Part shown: positions 1-9,031 of the stretch, in pieces | Layout: every line of letters starts with the position of its first letter | Numbering within the stretch: position 1 is the first letter of the stretch | DNA from: Pseudophaeobacter sp. | GTDB lineage: Bacteria; Pseudomonadota; Alphaproteobacteria; Rhodobacterales; Rhodobacteraceae | Reading direction: 5' to 3' | Length of the DNA stretch: 64,000 nucleotides | Assembly: GCA_027019165.1 (NCBI GenBank) | Contig: JALUXC010000008.1 | Span: 62,001-126,000, forward strand | Made by a program: the position numbers and the translations under genes | The notes under the pieces: generated by a model | What the model saw: the letters and a program-made list of their open reading frames with translations, nothing else | What the model was told of the DNA's origin: nothing | The model's database searches: none

Positions 1-171
1 GAAAACCACCAACGCGCCTTTGCGAAGGATCAGGTCAATTTCACCACCGGGGCCGCGCCAGCGTCGCTGTGCCACCTGATAGCCAAGCGCCTCATAGGCG
101 CGAGCGGCGGCCTCTTCGGCGGCTTGTCCGGCCAGATTGGATCGCTGACCCTGATGCTGCCGCCCCGCCAC
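1..171 (-). CDS. yraN: YraN/UPF0102 family protein, N-terminal part (runs off the window)
   Basis: Only the first 57 codons are present. The visible part has a basic, Ala/Glu-rich first helix followed by GGEIDLI, the hallmark of the UPF0102/YraN family, whose fold resembles Holliday-junction and restriction endonucleases. The family's molecular role is not established. I chose the GTG at 171 because it lies 7-8 nt after GAGGAGG, which is inside the end of rsmI; the gene starts 4 nt after the rsmI stop, so the two are surely co-transcribed. In E. coli yraN also lies beside rsmI (yraL) and lpoA (yraM), which supports the name. Confidence 0.85.
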   Translation of the reverse strand, partial: MAGRQHQGQRSNLAGQAAEEAAARAYEALGYQVAQRRWRGPGGEIDLILRKGALVVF

Positions 172-175
172 CTGT

Positions 176-1036
176 TCAACCCTCCTCTTTGGCCATCGCC
201 AGGGCCAGCTGGTAGACCTTGCGGCGAGGCAGCCCGTGGGTTTCGGCAACGATGGAGGCGGCATCCTTGACCGAATTGTCTTTGAGGGCGGCGCGCAGGT
301 CTTCCTCAAGGCTAGCCTCGCTCACCTCTTCTAAGCGCGCGCGGTCCACCAGCATGACGATCTCGCCCTTGACCGGCTTTTCCTCCAGTCCCGCAGCCAG
401 TTCGCTCAGCGAGCCGCGCTGCACCTCCTCGAATTTCTTGGTGATCTCACGGCAGAGCGCTGCGGGACGGTCGCCAAGAACCGCTGCCATATCGGCAACT
501 GAGGCCGCGATACGTTTTGGCGATTCGTAGAAGATCAGTGTCCCCGGCACGGCCCGCAGATCCTCCAGGCGCTTGCGCCGGGCGGAAGTTGCGTTTGGAA
601 GGAACCCCGCAAAGAAGAAAGCATCAGTCGGAAGCCCCGCCAATGTCAGCGCCGCCAGTGCAGCCGAAGGCCCCGGCGCCACAGTGACTTTATGCCCGGC
701 CTCTGCCGCCGCGCGGCTGAGGTCATAGCCGGGATCGGCAATCAGCGGCATTCCCGCCTCCGAGGCATAGGCAACCGATTGCCCCTCTGCCATGGCCTGC
801 ATCAGCCGGGCGCGGGCGCCTGCACCACTGTGATCGTGGTATGCGATGATCTGGCGCTGGTTCAATGGAACCCCATGGATTTCCAACAGCTTGCGCAGGG
901 AACGTGTGTCCTCGGCAGCGATCACATCGGCCGAGGCCAAAACATCAAGCGCCCTGAGGGTAATGTCACGTGCGGTGCCGATGGGCGTGGCCACAAAGTG
1001 CAGCCCCGGCAACAATTTGACGATCTGGTGATTCAC
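176..1036 (-). CDS. rsmI: 16S rRNA (cytidine(1402)-2'-O)-methyltransferase RsmI
   Basis: RsmI methylates the ribose 2'-O of C1402 in the decoding centre of 16S rRNA, using S-adenosylmethionine. The 286-aa protein has the tetrapyrrole-methylase fold: GLHFVATPIG at the N-terminus, EDTR, then SEAGMPLIADPG and APGPSA loops, and FYESPKR further on. Length fits the family (about 280-290 aa). The frame is open 23 codons further upstream, but the GTG at 1036 is preceded by GAAGGCGG and gives the expected N-terminus, so I prefer it. It is divergent from the LpoA-like gene across a short gap and is followed by yraN with 4 nt between. Confidence 0.93.
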   Translation of the reverse strand: MNHQIVKLLPGLHFVATPIGTARDITLRALDVLASADVIAAEDTRSLRKLLEIHGVPLNQRQIIAYHDHSGAGARARLMQAMAEGQSVAYASEAGMPLIADPGYDLSRAAAEAGHKVTVAPGPSAALAALTLAGLPTDAFFFAGFLPNATSARRKRLEDLRAVPGTLIFYESPKRIAASVADMAAVLGDRPAALCREITKKFEEVQRGSLSELAAGLEEKPVKGEIVMLVDRARLEEVSEASLEEDLRAALKDNSVKDAASIVAETHGLPRRKVYQLALAMAKEEG

Positions 1037-1135
1037 GCTGGACCCGCCTTCTTGGTCGTTTATGATCCCCCCAAATTCAATTTGGCCACCACAACAGGCG
1101 CCCACCGCCTGAACACGGGAGTTTAGAGGTCCATT

Positions 1136-2308
1136 ATGTTCGCCGTTTTTACACAGGCCCGCAAGGCGGCTTTGGTCGTCGTCACTGCTGTTTCCGCATT
1201 TGCGCTTGGCGCCTGTAACCCGGTCACAACCGGCGGCGGGCCGTCGATCAACACCTCAAAACCGGTTCCGGTCGCCCTCCTCGTGCCGAAAGGCTCAACG
1301 CAATCGGGCGACACGGTTCTGGCGCAAAGCCTTGAAAACGCGGCGCGTCTGGCCATCGGAGACCTCAAAGGCGTGCAGATTGACCTACGCGTCTATGACA
1401 CAGCCGGTGATCCAACAGTGGCCGCCAATGCGGCGACGCAGGCCATAAACGATGGGGCCCGCATCCTGCTTGGCCCGGTCTATGCCGAAGCCGCCAATGC
1501 CGCAGGCGTGGCAGCCGCCAAGCGCAACGTGAACGTTCTGGCCTTTTCCAACAACACCGCCATTGCAGGTGGCAATGTGTTCATTCTTGGCGCCACATTC
1601 GCCAATACGGCGCAGCGCCTGACCTCTTACGCGACGCGCCAGGGGCGAAACAACATCGTCATCGTCGGTGGCAACGATGCAGCGGGCAAGGCCGGCAGCA
1701 GCGCCATTCAGGCAGCCGCAGCGCGCAGCGGCGCCAAGATTTCAGGCACCATCGGATATGAGCTGTCCCAGAAAGGCGTGATCGACGCCATCGGCCCGGT
1801 CCGCGATACAGCGCGCGCCAGCAATGCCAATGCGATCTTCATGACCGCGACAACGGCCGGCGCACTGCCGCTTTTGTCCCAGCTTCTGCCTGAAGCCGGA
1901 CTGGACAAAGAGACCTATCAGTATATCGGTCTGACCCGCTGGGACATCCCGTCCCAGACCTTGGCGATGCCGGGCGTTCAAGGTGGCTGGTTCGCCCTGC
2001 CCGACCCTGCCAAATCCCAGCAATTCGTCTCACGCTACAGCGCGGCCTATGGCGGTGCACCTCATTCGATCGGCGGTTTGGCCTATGACGGCATCGCTGC
2101 TATTGGCGCACTTGTCAGCGCGGGCAAAAGCGACGCATTGACCGGCGCGGCCCTGAGCCAACCTGCAGGTTTCCAGGGCACCGGGGGCATCTTCCGCCTC
2201 CTTCCCGATGGCACCAACGAACGTGGTCTGGCCGTCGCTACAATTCAAGAACAGAAGGTGGTCGTCATTGACCCAGCCCCAAGCAGCTTCTCCGGCGCCG
2301 GTTTCTGA
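1136..2308 (+). CDS. Penicillin-binding protein activator, LpoA-like lipoprotein
   Basis: This 390-aa protein has a short signal peptide ending in the lipobox L24-G25-A26-C27, so it should be an outer-membrane-directed lipoprotein. The rest is a periplasmic type I binding-protein fold (leucine-binding-protein-like), as in the C-terminal domain of E. coli LpoA, which activates the peptidoglycan synthase PBP1A. It lacks the N-terminal TPR domain of gammaproteobacterial LpoA, as alphaproteobacterial members usually do. The neighbourhood (rsmI and yraN beside it) matches the yraL-yraM-yraN order of E. coli and supports the assignment. An AGAGGT Shine-Dalgarno sequence precedes the ATG. A plain amino-acid-binding role cannot be excluded. 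Confidence 0.82.
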   Translation: MFAVFTQARKAALVVVTAVSAFALGACNPVTTGGGPSINTSKPVPVALLVPKGSTQSGDTVLAQSLENAARLAIGDLKGVQIDLRVYDTAGDPTVAANAATQAINDGARILLGPVYAEAANAAGVAAAKRNVNVLAFSNNTAIAGGNVFILGATFANTAQRLTSYATRQGRNNIVIVGGNDAAGKAGSSAIQAAAARSGAKISGTIGYELSQKGVIDAIGPVRDTARASNANAIFMTATTAGALPLLSQLLPEAGLDKETYQYIGLTRWDIPSQTLAMPGVQGGWFALPDPAKSQQFVSRYSAAYGGAPHSIGGLAYDGIAAIGALVSAGKSDALTGAALSQPAGFQGTGGIFRLLPDGTNERGLAVATIQEQKVVVIDPAPSSFSGAGF

Positions 2309-5096
2309 TCCGGCCCAAGCCCCGCAAAGCCTGCTACCGCCTGTCAAAGGCGACTTGATCTGCCCATCGGTGCAGATCTTTGATGCAGCCGACCTACGCA
2401 GCCAGCTTTTGCAGGCCGCCAAGACCATGGATGCAAGCGCACTGCGCGCCGAAGTGGTGCGCCTTTTGCGCGAGGCCAACAAGGCCGGGCGGGCCACCAT
2501 TGCCGAGGCTTTCGCTGCAGCGCCTTTTGCGGCGCGCGCGTTGACGCAATCCTATAGCCATCTGACCGATGGGTTGGTGACAACTGCGTTTTTTGCCGCG
2601 ACAGAACTGCTGCATCCACTTGCCAATCCGACCCGCGGCGAACGGATCGCAGTCATGGCGGTTGGCGGCTACGGACGCGCCGAAATGGCGCCCTTTTCGG
2701 ATGTGGATCTGCTGTTCCTGACACCATACAAGATCACCGCCTGGGCCGAGAGCGTGATCGAATCCATGCTCTACATGCTGTGGGATCTGCGCCTCAAGGT
2801 CGGCCATTCCAGCCGCACCATCAAAGACTGCATCCGCCTTGGCGCCGAGGACTACACCATTCGCACGGCCATGCTGGAACACCGCTTCCTGTCCGGCGAT
2901 GCGGAACTGGCTACAGAGCTGGATGAGCGTCTGCAAAGCGATCTTTTTTCCAAGGACCCCCGTGAATTTATCGAAGCCAAACTGGCCGAGCGGGACGAGC
3001 GTCACCTGAAACAGGGTGAACGCTATATGGTCGAGCCCAACGTCAAAGAAGGGAAAGGCGGCCTGCGCGACCTGCAATCGCTGTTCTGGATTGCCAAATA
3101 CCTCTACCAGGTTCAGGACGTGGCCGAACTGGTTCCGATGGGGCTGTTCAAACCCGATGAGTTCAAGTTTTTTGCCGAGGCCGAGAACTTTCTCTGGGCC
3201 GTACGCTCACACCTGCATCTGGTGACAAACCGCGCGACCGAACAGCTGACCTTTGATCTTCAGGTCGAGGTAGCCCAGCGCATGGGCTATCAGGACAAGG
3301 CTGGCCGCCGTGCGGTTGAGATCTTTATGCAGGACTATTTCCGCAAAGCGACGCAGGTCGGGGATATCACCCGCATCTTCCTGACCAAGCTTGAGGCAAG
3401 CCAGCAAAAGAACGAACCGCTTCTGGAGCGGATCTTTCGCCGTCGCCCCCGCATCAAGCCCGGCTACAAGGTAGTCAACAACCGGCTGGACATCGAAGAT
3501 CCGGATGCCTTTCTGGCCGACAAGCTGAATCTGTTGCGGATCTTTGAGGAAGGCCTGCGCACGGGCATGCTGATCCACCCCGACGCCATGCGCCTTGTGA
3601 CGGCGAACCTTGATCTCATCGACGACGAGATGCGCGCGGACAAGGAAGCCAACCGCATTTTCCTGGATCTCTTGCTCAAACACGGCAACCCTGAACGCGC
3701 CCTGCGCCGCATGAATGAACTGGGCGTGCTCGCGGCCTTCATGCCCGAATTTGAACCCATTGTGGCAATGATGCAGTTCAATATGTACCATTCCTACACG
3801 GTGGATGAGCACACAATCCAGGTGATCTCGAACTTTGCCTCCATCGAGCGGGGCGAATTGGAAGAGGAACTTCCAGTTTCCTCCGAGGTGCTGCGCAGCG
3901 GTATCAACCGCAAGGTGCTGATGATTGCCATGCTGCTGCATGATATCGGCAAGGGGCGCGAGCAGGACCACTCGATCCTGGGGGCGCAGATCGCCCGCAA
4001 GGTGGCGCCGCGCCTTGGACTCAACAAATCGGACAGTGAAACGGTGGAATGGCTGGTGCGCTATCACCTCTTGATGTCGGACATGGCGCAGAAACGCGAT
4101 ATCGCCGATCCGCGCACCGTGCGAGGTTTTGCCAAGGCGGTGCAATCCGTCAAACGGCTGGATCTGTTGCTGCTGCTCACGGTCTGTGACATCCGCGGCG
4201 TTGGCCCGCACACCTGGAACAACTGGAAAGCCGCGCTTCTGCGCTCGCTTTACAACCAGACCCGCCGCGCGCTGGAAGACGGAATGGAGGCACTGAGCCG
4301 CGAACATCGCGGTACCGCCGCCAAGAAACGCCTGCGCAAGGCGCTGCCGGATTGGAGCAAAGCCGATCTCAAACGCGAGACATCGCGCCACTACCCGCCC
4401 TACTGGCAGGGCCTGCATATTACCGCTCATGTGGATTTTGCCGAAATGCTGCAAGAGCTGGAAGCCAAGGCAGACCCCGGTGAGGTCATTATTCGCCTGC
4501 ACCCGGATGAAGACCGCGACGCCACCCGTGCCTGCTTTGCCATGGCCGATCATCCCGGTATCTTTGCCCGCGTCGTAGGTGCCCTTGCCCTTGTCGGGGC
4601 CAATGTGGTCGATGCGCGCTCCTACACCACCAAGGACGGCTATGTGACTGATGCCTTCTGGATCCAGGACGCCGAAGGACACCCCTTTGAGGCCTCGCGC
4701 CTGCCGCGTCTCACCCAGATGATCCTGAAAACCCTGAAGGGCGAAGTCATCGCGCGTGAAGCGTTGGTCTCGCGCGACAAGATCAAGAAGCGGGAAAAAG
4801 CCTTTAACGTTCCGACCCATATCACCTTTGATAACGAAGGCTCCGAGATCTACACCATCATCGAGGTAGACACCCGCGACCGGGCGGGCCTGCTTTATGA
4901 TCTGGCGCGCACTCTGGCGGATGCCAATGTCTATATCGCCAATGCGGTGATTGCGACTTACGGCGAACAGGTAGTGGATACCTTCTACGTCAAGGACATG
5001 TTCGGGCTGAAATACCATTCGGAGTCCAAACAGAAGACCCTGGAGCGCAAACTGCGGGATGCCATTTCGGCCGGGGCGGAGCGCGCCGGCTCATGA
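2268..5096 (+). CDS. glnD: Bifunctional PII uridylyltransferase/uridylyl-removing enzyme GlnD
   Basis: GlnD senses glutamine and adds or removes UMP on PII proteins, controlling nitrogen assimilation. From the proposed start it is 942 aa, near the alphaproteobacterial norm. It has a nucleotidyltransferase domain (GGYGR at about 133-137, with S-D-V-D at 144-147), an HD phosphohydrolase domain (LLHDIGKG around 558) and two C-terminal ACT domains (about 756 and 862 onward). The frame is open to an ATG at 2208, but that would give a foreign N-terminus within lpoA. The TTG at 2268 has AAGGTGG six bases upstream. This start overlaps the end of the LpoA-like gene by 41 nt, suggesting translational coupling. 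The stop overlaps murJ by 4 nt. Confidence 0.93.
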   Translation: MTQPQAASPAPVSDPAQAPQSLLPPVKGDLICPSVQIFDAADLRSQLLQAAKTMDASALRAEVVRLLREANKAGRATIAEAFAAAPFAARALTQSYSHLTDGLVTTAFFAATELLHPLANPTRGERIAVMAVGGYGRAEMAPFSDVDLLFLTPYKITAWAESVIESMLYMLWDLRLKVGHSSRTIKDCIRLGAEDYTIRTAMLEHRFLSGDAELATELDERLQSDLFSKDPREFIEAKLAERDERHLKQGERYMVEPNVKEGKGGLRDLQSLFWIAKYLYQVQDVAELVPMGLFKPDEFKFFAEAENFLWAVRSHLHLVTNRATEQLTFDLQVEVAQRMGYQDKAGRRAVEIFMQDYFRKATQVGDITRIFLTKLEASQQKNEPLLERIFRRRPRIKPGYKVVNNRLDIEDPDAFLADKLNLLRIFEEGLRTGMLIHPDAMRLVTANLDLIDDEMRADKEANRIFLDLLLKHGNPERALRRMNELGVLAAFMPEFEPIVAMMQFNMYHSYTVDEHTIQVISNFASIERGELEEELPVSSEVLRSGINRKVLMIAMLLHDIGKGREQDHSILGAQIARKVAPRLGLNKSDSETVEWLVRYHLLMSDMAQKRDIADPRTVRGFAKAVQSVKRLDLLLLLTVCDIRGVGPHTWNNWKAALLRSLYNQTRRALEDGMEALSREHRGTAAKKRLRKALPDWSKADLKRETSRHYPPYWQGLHITAHVDFAEMLQELEAKADPGEVIIRLHPDEDRDATRACFAMADHPGIFARVVGALALVGANVVDARSYTTKDGYVTDAFWIQDAEGHPFEASRLPRLTQMILKTLKGEVIAREALVSRDKIKKREKAFNVPTHITFDNEGSEIYTIIEVDTRDRAGLLYDLARTLADANVYIANAVIATYGEQVVDTFYVKDMFGLKYHSESKQKTLERKLRDAISAGAERAGS

Positions 5097-6688
5097 AGCC
5101 GGTCAAACTGATTTCCGGCTTCATGACGGTCGGGTTCTGGACCTTGGCCAGCCGTGTCCTTGGTTTTGCGCGGGACATCATGATTGCTAGCTTTCTGGGC
5201 ACGGGCGCGGTGGCCGAGGCCTTTCTCGTTGCCTTCAGCCTGCCCAACATGTTCCGCCGGTTCTTCGCCGAAGGGGCCTTCAACACGGCCTTTGTGCCGC
5301 TTTTCTCAAAGAAACTGCAAAAGGGAGAAGATCCCGTCGGTTTTGCCCGAGATGCCTTTTCCGGTCTGGCCAGTCTGCTGATCGTCTTCACGCTGGTTGC
5401 GCAGCTGGTCATGCCATGGCTGGTTCTGGCTATGGCCAGTGGGTTTCGGGGCGATGTGCGGTTCGACCTTGCGGTCGACTTTGGCCGGATCACCTTTGCC
5501 TATATCCTGTTCATCTCTCTGGCGGCGCTCCTGTCCGGGGTGCTCAACGCTTCGGGTCGATTTGCGGCAGCGGCGGCAGCTCCGGTTCTGCTGAACATCA
5601 TCCTTGTCAGCGCCCTTTTGCTGGGGGAAAGTGGTGCGTTCGGCTCTGATCTGGAACCGTCCAATCCTGAACTTTCGGGCTTGTCACAAGGCAGCATCCT
5701 GGCCTGGGGAACGCTGCTGGCCGGTGTTGCGCAGATGGCGCTGGTCTGGCTCGCCGCCCGACGCGCTGGTTTTACACTGTTGCCGCGGCGCCCCCGTCTG
5801 ACCCCGGATCTAAAGCGCCTTGCCATCATAGCCGCCCCAGCCATGCTGGCCGGAGGCGTGGTCCAGATCAACCTTTTGGTGGGCCGTCAGGTCGCGAGCT
5901 TCTTTGACGGCGCAATTGCCTGGCTCAGCTATGCGGACCGGCTCTATCAACTGCCTCTGGGCGTTGTGGGCATTGCTGTCGGCATCGTCTTATTGCCGGA
6001 TCTGTCGCGACGACTCGCCGCCGAGGATGAGGAAGGATCCCAGGATGCCCTCAGCCGCGCGGCCGAAATCTCTCTGGCGTTGACCATCCCCTCTGCGGTG
6101 GCCCTGATCGCGATCCCGCTGCCACTGGTATCGGTCCTGTTCGAGCGGGGCGCCTTTGGATTTGAGGACAGCCAGGCAACGGCCCTTGCGGTGGCGGTCT
6201 ATGGTCTTGGTCTGCCTGCCTTTGTTATGCAGAAGGTGCTGCAGCCGCTCTATTTCGCCCGCGAGGATACACGCACCCCATTCCGGTTTGCCGTGGTCGC
6301 GATGGTGGTGAACGCCGTGGTAGCCATGGTCTGCGCCTACCTTTTCGGTTTCATCGGAGCCGCCTTCGGGACCACCGTTGCGGGCTGGGCCATGGTGCTT
6401 CTGCTCGCCACCGGCACCAAGGGCATGGGGCAAAGCGCGCGTTTTGACAGCCGCTTTCACGCCCGGATCTGGCGGATTTTCCTGGCCGCCCTCGTGATGG
6501 GCGCGATCCTGTGGGCGCTGGCCTTGGTGCTGGCCCCCTGGCTTTACAGCGCCACTGTGCGCTACCCGGCGCTGGCGCTTCTCGTGGTGATCGGCATCGT
6601 AAGCTATTTCGCAATCGGTCAGCTTGTCGGCGCGTTTCGCCTGACCGAATTCAAAAGCGCCCTGCGCCGCGGTTCCAAAGCGCCCTGA
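5093..6688 (+). CDS. murJ: Lipid II flippase MurJ (MviN)
   Basis: A 531-aa polytopic membrane protein of the MOP superfamily, with about 14 hydrophobic segments. MurJ flips lipid II across the inner membrane for peptidoglycan synthesis. The N-terminus (GFWTLASRVLGFARD) and the following FRRFFAEGAFNTAFVP segment are the MviN signature, with the conserved arginines of the central cavity. It starts inside the glnD stop (ATGA overlap), so glnD-murJ forms a coupled pair, an arrangement common in alphaproteobacteria. A hairpin terminator lies about 30 nt after the stop. Confidence 0.95.
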   Translation: MKPVKLISGFMTVGFWTLASRVLGFARDIMIASFLGTGAVAEAFLVAFSLPNMFRRFFAEGAFNTAFVPLFSKKLQKGEDPVGFARDAFSGLASLLIVFTLVAQLVMPWLVLAMASGFRGDVRFDLAVDFGRITFAYILFISLAALLSGVLNASGRFAAAAAAPVLLNIILVSALLLGESGAFGSDLEPSNPELSGLSQGSILAWGTLLAGVAQMALVWLAARRAGFTLLPRRPRLTPDLKRLAIIAAPAMLAGGVVQINLLVGRQVASFFDGAIAWLSYADRLYQLPLGVVGIAVGIVLLPDLSRRLAAEDEEGSQDALSRAAEISLALTIPSAVALIAIPLPLVSVLFERGAFGFEDSQATALAVAVYGLGLPAFVMQKVLQPLYFAREDTRTPFRFAVVAMVVNAVVAMVCAYLFGFIGAAFGTTVAGWAMVLLLATGTKGMGQSARFDSRFHARIWRIFLAALVMGAILWALALVLAPWLYSATVRYPALALLVVIGIVSYFAIGQLVGAFRLTEFKSALRRGSKAP

Positions 6689-6717
6689 GACCCGAGCATA
6701 GGCCTGACAGCCAACAA

Positions 6718-6745
6718 AAAGGCCGCCTCAAAAAAGGCGGCCTTT
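6718..6745. terminator. Bidirectional intrinsic terminator between murJ and the cold-shock gene
   Basis: A perfect 10-bp stem, AAAGGCCGCC with GGCGGCCTTT, and an 8-nt A-rich loop. On the minus strand the stem is followed by TTTTTG, a better U-tract than on the plus strand. It therefore probably serves mainly the leftward cold-shock transcript, and murJ from the other side. Confidence 0.8.
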
Positions 6746-6821
6746 GGTGATTCGGGAAGCAACAGCGCCGTCATCATTCTTTCGTTTTTGGTTCGCGCCA
6801 GGCACAGCCCAGCGAACAACC

Positions 6822-7028
6822 TCAGAGCAGTTCCAGCGAACCTGCGGACTGCTTGCCGTCCCGGCCGGTTTCCAGCTCGTAGGACACTTTTTGGTTGTCA
6901 TTCAAACCGTTGAGGCCCGAGCGTTCAACCGCAGAGATGTGCACAAACACATCTTTTCCGCCAGCTTCCGGCTCGATAAAGCCGTAGCCTTTTGTTGCGT
7001 TGAACCATTTTACGGTGCCGTTGGCCAT
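6822..7028 (-). CDS. Cold-shock protein, CspA family
   Basis: A 68-aa single cold-shock (OB-fold) domain that binds single-stranded RNA and DNA as a chaperone. RNP1 (KGYGFIE) and RNP2 (VFVHIS) are both intact, after the typical MANGTVKWFN start. The frame is open ten codons further upstream, but the ATG at 7028 has GGAG seven bases before it and gives the family N-terminus. It lies between murJ and trpS and reads leftward with its own terminator. The paralogue number cannot be assigned from sequence alone. Confidence 0.95.
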   Translation of the reverse strand: MANGTVKWFNATKGYGFIEPEAGGKDVFVHISAVERSGLNGLNDNQKVSYELETGRDGKQSAGSLELL

Positions 7029-7082
7029 CCGATATCTCCAAGTAGACAACCCCCGCAACGTGCGAGGGCATAGGCCTGTGTA

Positions 7083-8111
7083 TCACAGGGTTGTCGGTCC
7101 GACCATGCCAATTATGTCATAGGTCTTGCGCAGGATCGGAGCGGTGATCTCGCGCGCACGCTCGGCGCCGCGGGTCAGAATGCGGTCGATCTCGTCCTGC
7201 TCGTTCATCAGCCTCGCCATCTCGGTCGAAATCGGCGCCATCTTGGAGACGGCAAGATCAGCCAGCATAGGCTTGAACTCTGAGAACTGCTTCCCGCCCA
7301 CATCCGCCAGCACCTGCTCCACGCTTTGATCGTTGAGCGCTGCATAGATATTGACAAGGTTGCGCGCCTCCGGGCGATCCTCAAGCCCCTTTTCCTCGCT
7401 CGGGAGGGCCTCGGGATCGGTCTTGGCCTTGCGGATTTTCTTGGCGATAGCATCGGCATCGTCCGTGAGGTTGATCCGGCTGGCGTCCGATGGGTCAGAC
7501 TTGGACATCTTCTTGGACCCATCGCGCAGGGACATGACGCGCGTCGCCGCCCCTTCGATCACAGGTTCGGTCATCGGGAAGAAATCGACGCCATAGTCGT
7601 GGTTGAACTTGGCAGCGATGTCGCGGGTCAGCTCGAGGTGCTGTTTCTGATCCTCGCCCACGGGTACATGGGTGGCGTGATAGACCAGGATGTCCGCCGC
7701 CATCAGCGCAGGGTAGCCAAACAGCCCAAGCGAGGCGTTCTGGGCATTCTTGCCGGCCTTGTCCTTGAATTGGGTCATGCGCTGCATCCAGCCCATGCGG
7801 GCAACACAGTTGAACACCCAGCCCAGCTGCGCATGTTCCGGCACCTGGCTCTGGTTGATCAGGATGGATTGTTCCGGGTCCAGGCCCGCCGCAATGAAAC
7901 CGGCGCAGAGCTCGCGGGTGGATTTCTTCAGATCCACCGGATCCTGCCAGACGGTGATCGCGTGCAGATCGACCATGCAGTAGATGGTTTCCACATCCTT
8001 CGCCTGCCAGTCGACAAAGCGCTTGAGCGCGCCAAGGTAGTTGCCGAGGTGCAGGTTGCCCGAAGGCTGGATGCCGGAAAAGACACGCGGCGTGAAGGTG
8101 GTCTCGCTCAT
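7083..8111 (-). CDS. trpS: Tryptophan--tRNA ligase
   Basis: A class Ic aminoacyl-tRNA synthetase that charges tRNA-Trp. The 342-aa protein has the N-terminal FSGIQPSG segment, an HLGN version of the HIGH motif and a KKMSKS version of KMSKS. Both ATP-binding signatures are therefore intact. I placed the start at the ATG at 8111, which has GGGAG seven bases upstream and gives the usual MSET-type N-terminus; the open frame extends 30 codons further. It ends just upstream of the cold-shock gene on the same strand. Confidence 0.95.
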   Translation of the reverse strand: MSETTFTPRVFSGIQPSGNLHLGNYLGALKRFVDWQAKDVETIYCMVDLHAITVWQDPVDLKKSTRELCAGFIAAGLDPEQSILINQSQVPEHAQLGWVFNCVARMGWMQRMTQFKDKAGKNAQNASLGLFGYPALMAADILVYHATHVPVGEDQKQHLELTRDIAAKFNHDYGVDFFPMTEPVIEGAATRVMSLRDGSKKMSKSDPSDASRINLTDDADAIAKKIRKAKTDPEALPSEEKGLEDRPEARNLVNIYAALNDQSVEQVLADVGGKQFSEFKPMLADLAVSKMAPISTEMARLMNEQDEIDRILTRGAERAREITAPILRKTYDIIGMVGPTTL

Positions 8112-8245
8112 CGAGAAACTCCCGTCTGGAAATAGAGCCTGCGGTGGCTTAACCATGGGCGCAACGGTCGTCAACAGCCCGGCCCCTGAACAGGCTGGCA
8201 CGGGCGGATCAAAAGACCGGAGTGAGGCATAAAGGGCCAGTTGAG

Positions 8246-8932
8246 ATGAGCAGCAGCGAAAACCCCTCCCCCGTCAATCCGCTGCCGCCTGTAGTGGTGG
8301 CGCTGGTCCTGGTGATCATGGGAATTGAGGCCGCCTTTTCCCTTGGCGCGCGGGGCATTGTCGGCGGACCATCTGCCGTTGGCTGGCGGCTCGAGGCCTT
8401 TCAATCCTATGCCTTTTCCAGCGAAATCTTCTGGTGGATGTGGGAGACGGGCCAATGGCCGGTCGAGCATCTGATGCGCTTTGTTTCTTACGCCTTTGTG
8501 CACGGCAGTTTCACCCATGCGCTGTTTGTCTGCGTCTTTGTGCTCGCCATGGGCAAGATGGTCGGCGAGGTCTTTGGCGATCTGGCGATGATCCTGATCT
8601 TTGTTCTGTCAGCCATCGGGGGCGCTGTGGGATATGTGGTGTTCTCAGGGTCTCAAGTTCCGTTGATCGGCGGTTTTCCCGCCGTCTATGGGTTGATCGG
8701 GGCCTTTACCTATATACTGTGGCGGCAATTGTCGCTGGTGGGTGCTCAGCAAAGCCGGGCCTTTTCGCTGATCGCCTTTTTGATGGGGATACAGCTATTG
8801 TTTGCCCTCCTGTTTGGCGGCCAACCGGACTGGATCGCCGATCTTGCCGGATTCGCCACAGGCTTTGCCCTGTCGTTTTTCCTGGCGCCGGGTGGCTGGG
8901 CCAGGGTCCGCAACAAGATCCGCCACGACTGA
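8246..8932 (+). CDS. Rhomboid-family membrane protein, predicted inactive (pseudoprotease)
   Basis: A 228-aa protein with six or seven hydrophobic segments and the overall rhomboid layout (HGSFTHALF after the first loop, the G-G-x-x-A-V-Y helix start, and the final A-x-L-A-G-F helix). Rhomboids normally cut transmembrane substrates with a Ser-His dyad and an oxyanion Asn. Aligned by eye to GlpG, the catalytic Ser of GxSG is Phe144 (followed by Pro145), the His is Asp199 and the oxyanion Asn is Val95. All three are therefore replaced and proteolysis is unlikely. A binding or chaperone role like that of eukaryotic iRhoms is possible but unproven. The ATG at 8246 fits the AGGG Shine-Dalgarno better than the upstream GTG at 8222. 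Confidence 0.82.
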   Translation: MSSSENPSPVNPLPPVVVALVLVIMGIEAAFSLGARGIVGGPSAVGWRLEAFQSYAFSSEIFWWMWETGQWPVEHLMRFVSYAFVHGSFTHALFVCVFVLAMGKMVGEVFGDLAMILIFVLSAIGGAVGYVVFSGSQVPLIGGFPAVYGLIGAFTYILWRQLSLVGAQQSRAFSLIAFLMGIQLLFALLFGGQPDWIADLAGFATGFALSFFLAPGGWARVRNKIRHD

Positions 8933-8947
8933 TTTCGGCCGGGGAAG

Positions 8948-9031
8948 CTCCCGCCCGTCTTACGGCATGAGACATGCCTTATCCCGTTGGGCGTGGCGCC
9001 GCGCCAAGGCGCGGCGGGGCCGCGGATTGCC
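8948..9031. repeat. Structured intergenic repeat, copy A (3' truncated)
   Basis: The copy begins with CTCCCGC and has the 5' hairpin GGCATG-AGA-CATGCC (8964-8978), then CCGTTGGGC (TTGGGC at 8987-8992) and a 9-bp hairpin, CGCCGCGCC-AA-GGCGCGGCG (8997-9016). The right half seen in the complete copies (GCCCAA, third hairpin, GCGGGAG) is missing; instead the sequence runs into the 3' end of the tetR gene. It lies between convergent genes. Confidence 0.75.

Noticed and set aside
3207-5018. A 603-codon minus-strand frame over glnD
   Set aside because: Antisense to the HD and ACT domains of glnD; no Shine-Dalgarno and no family similarity.
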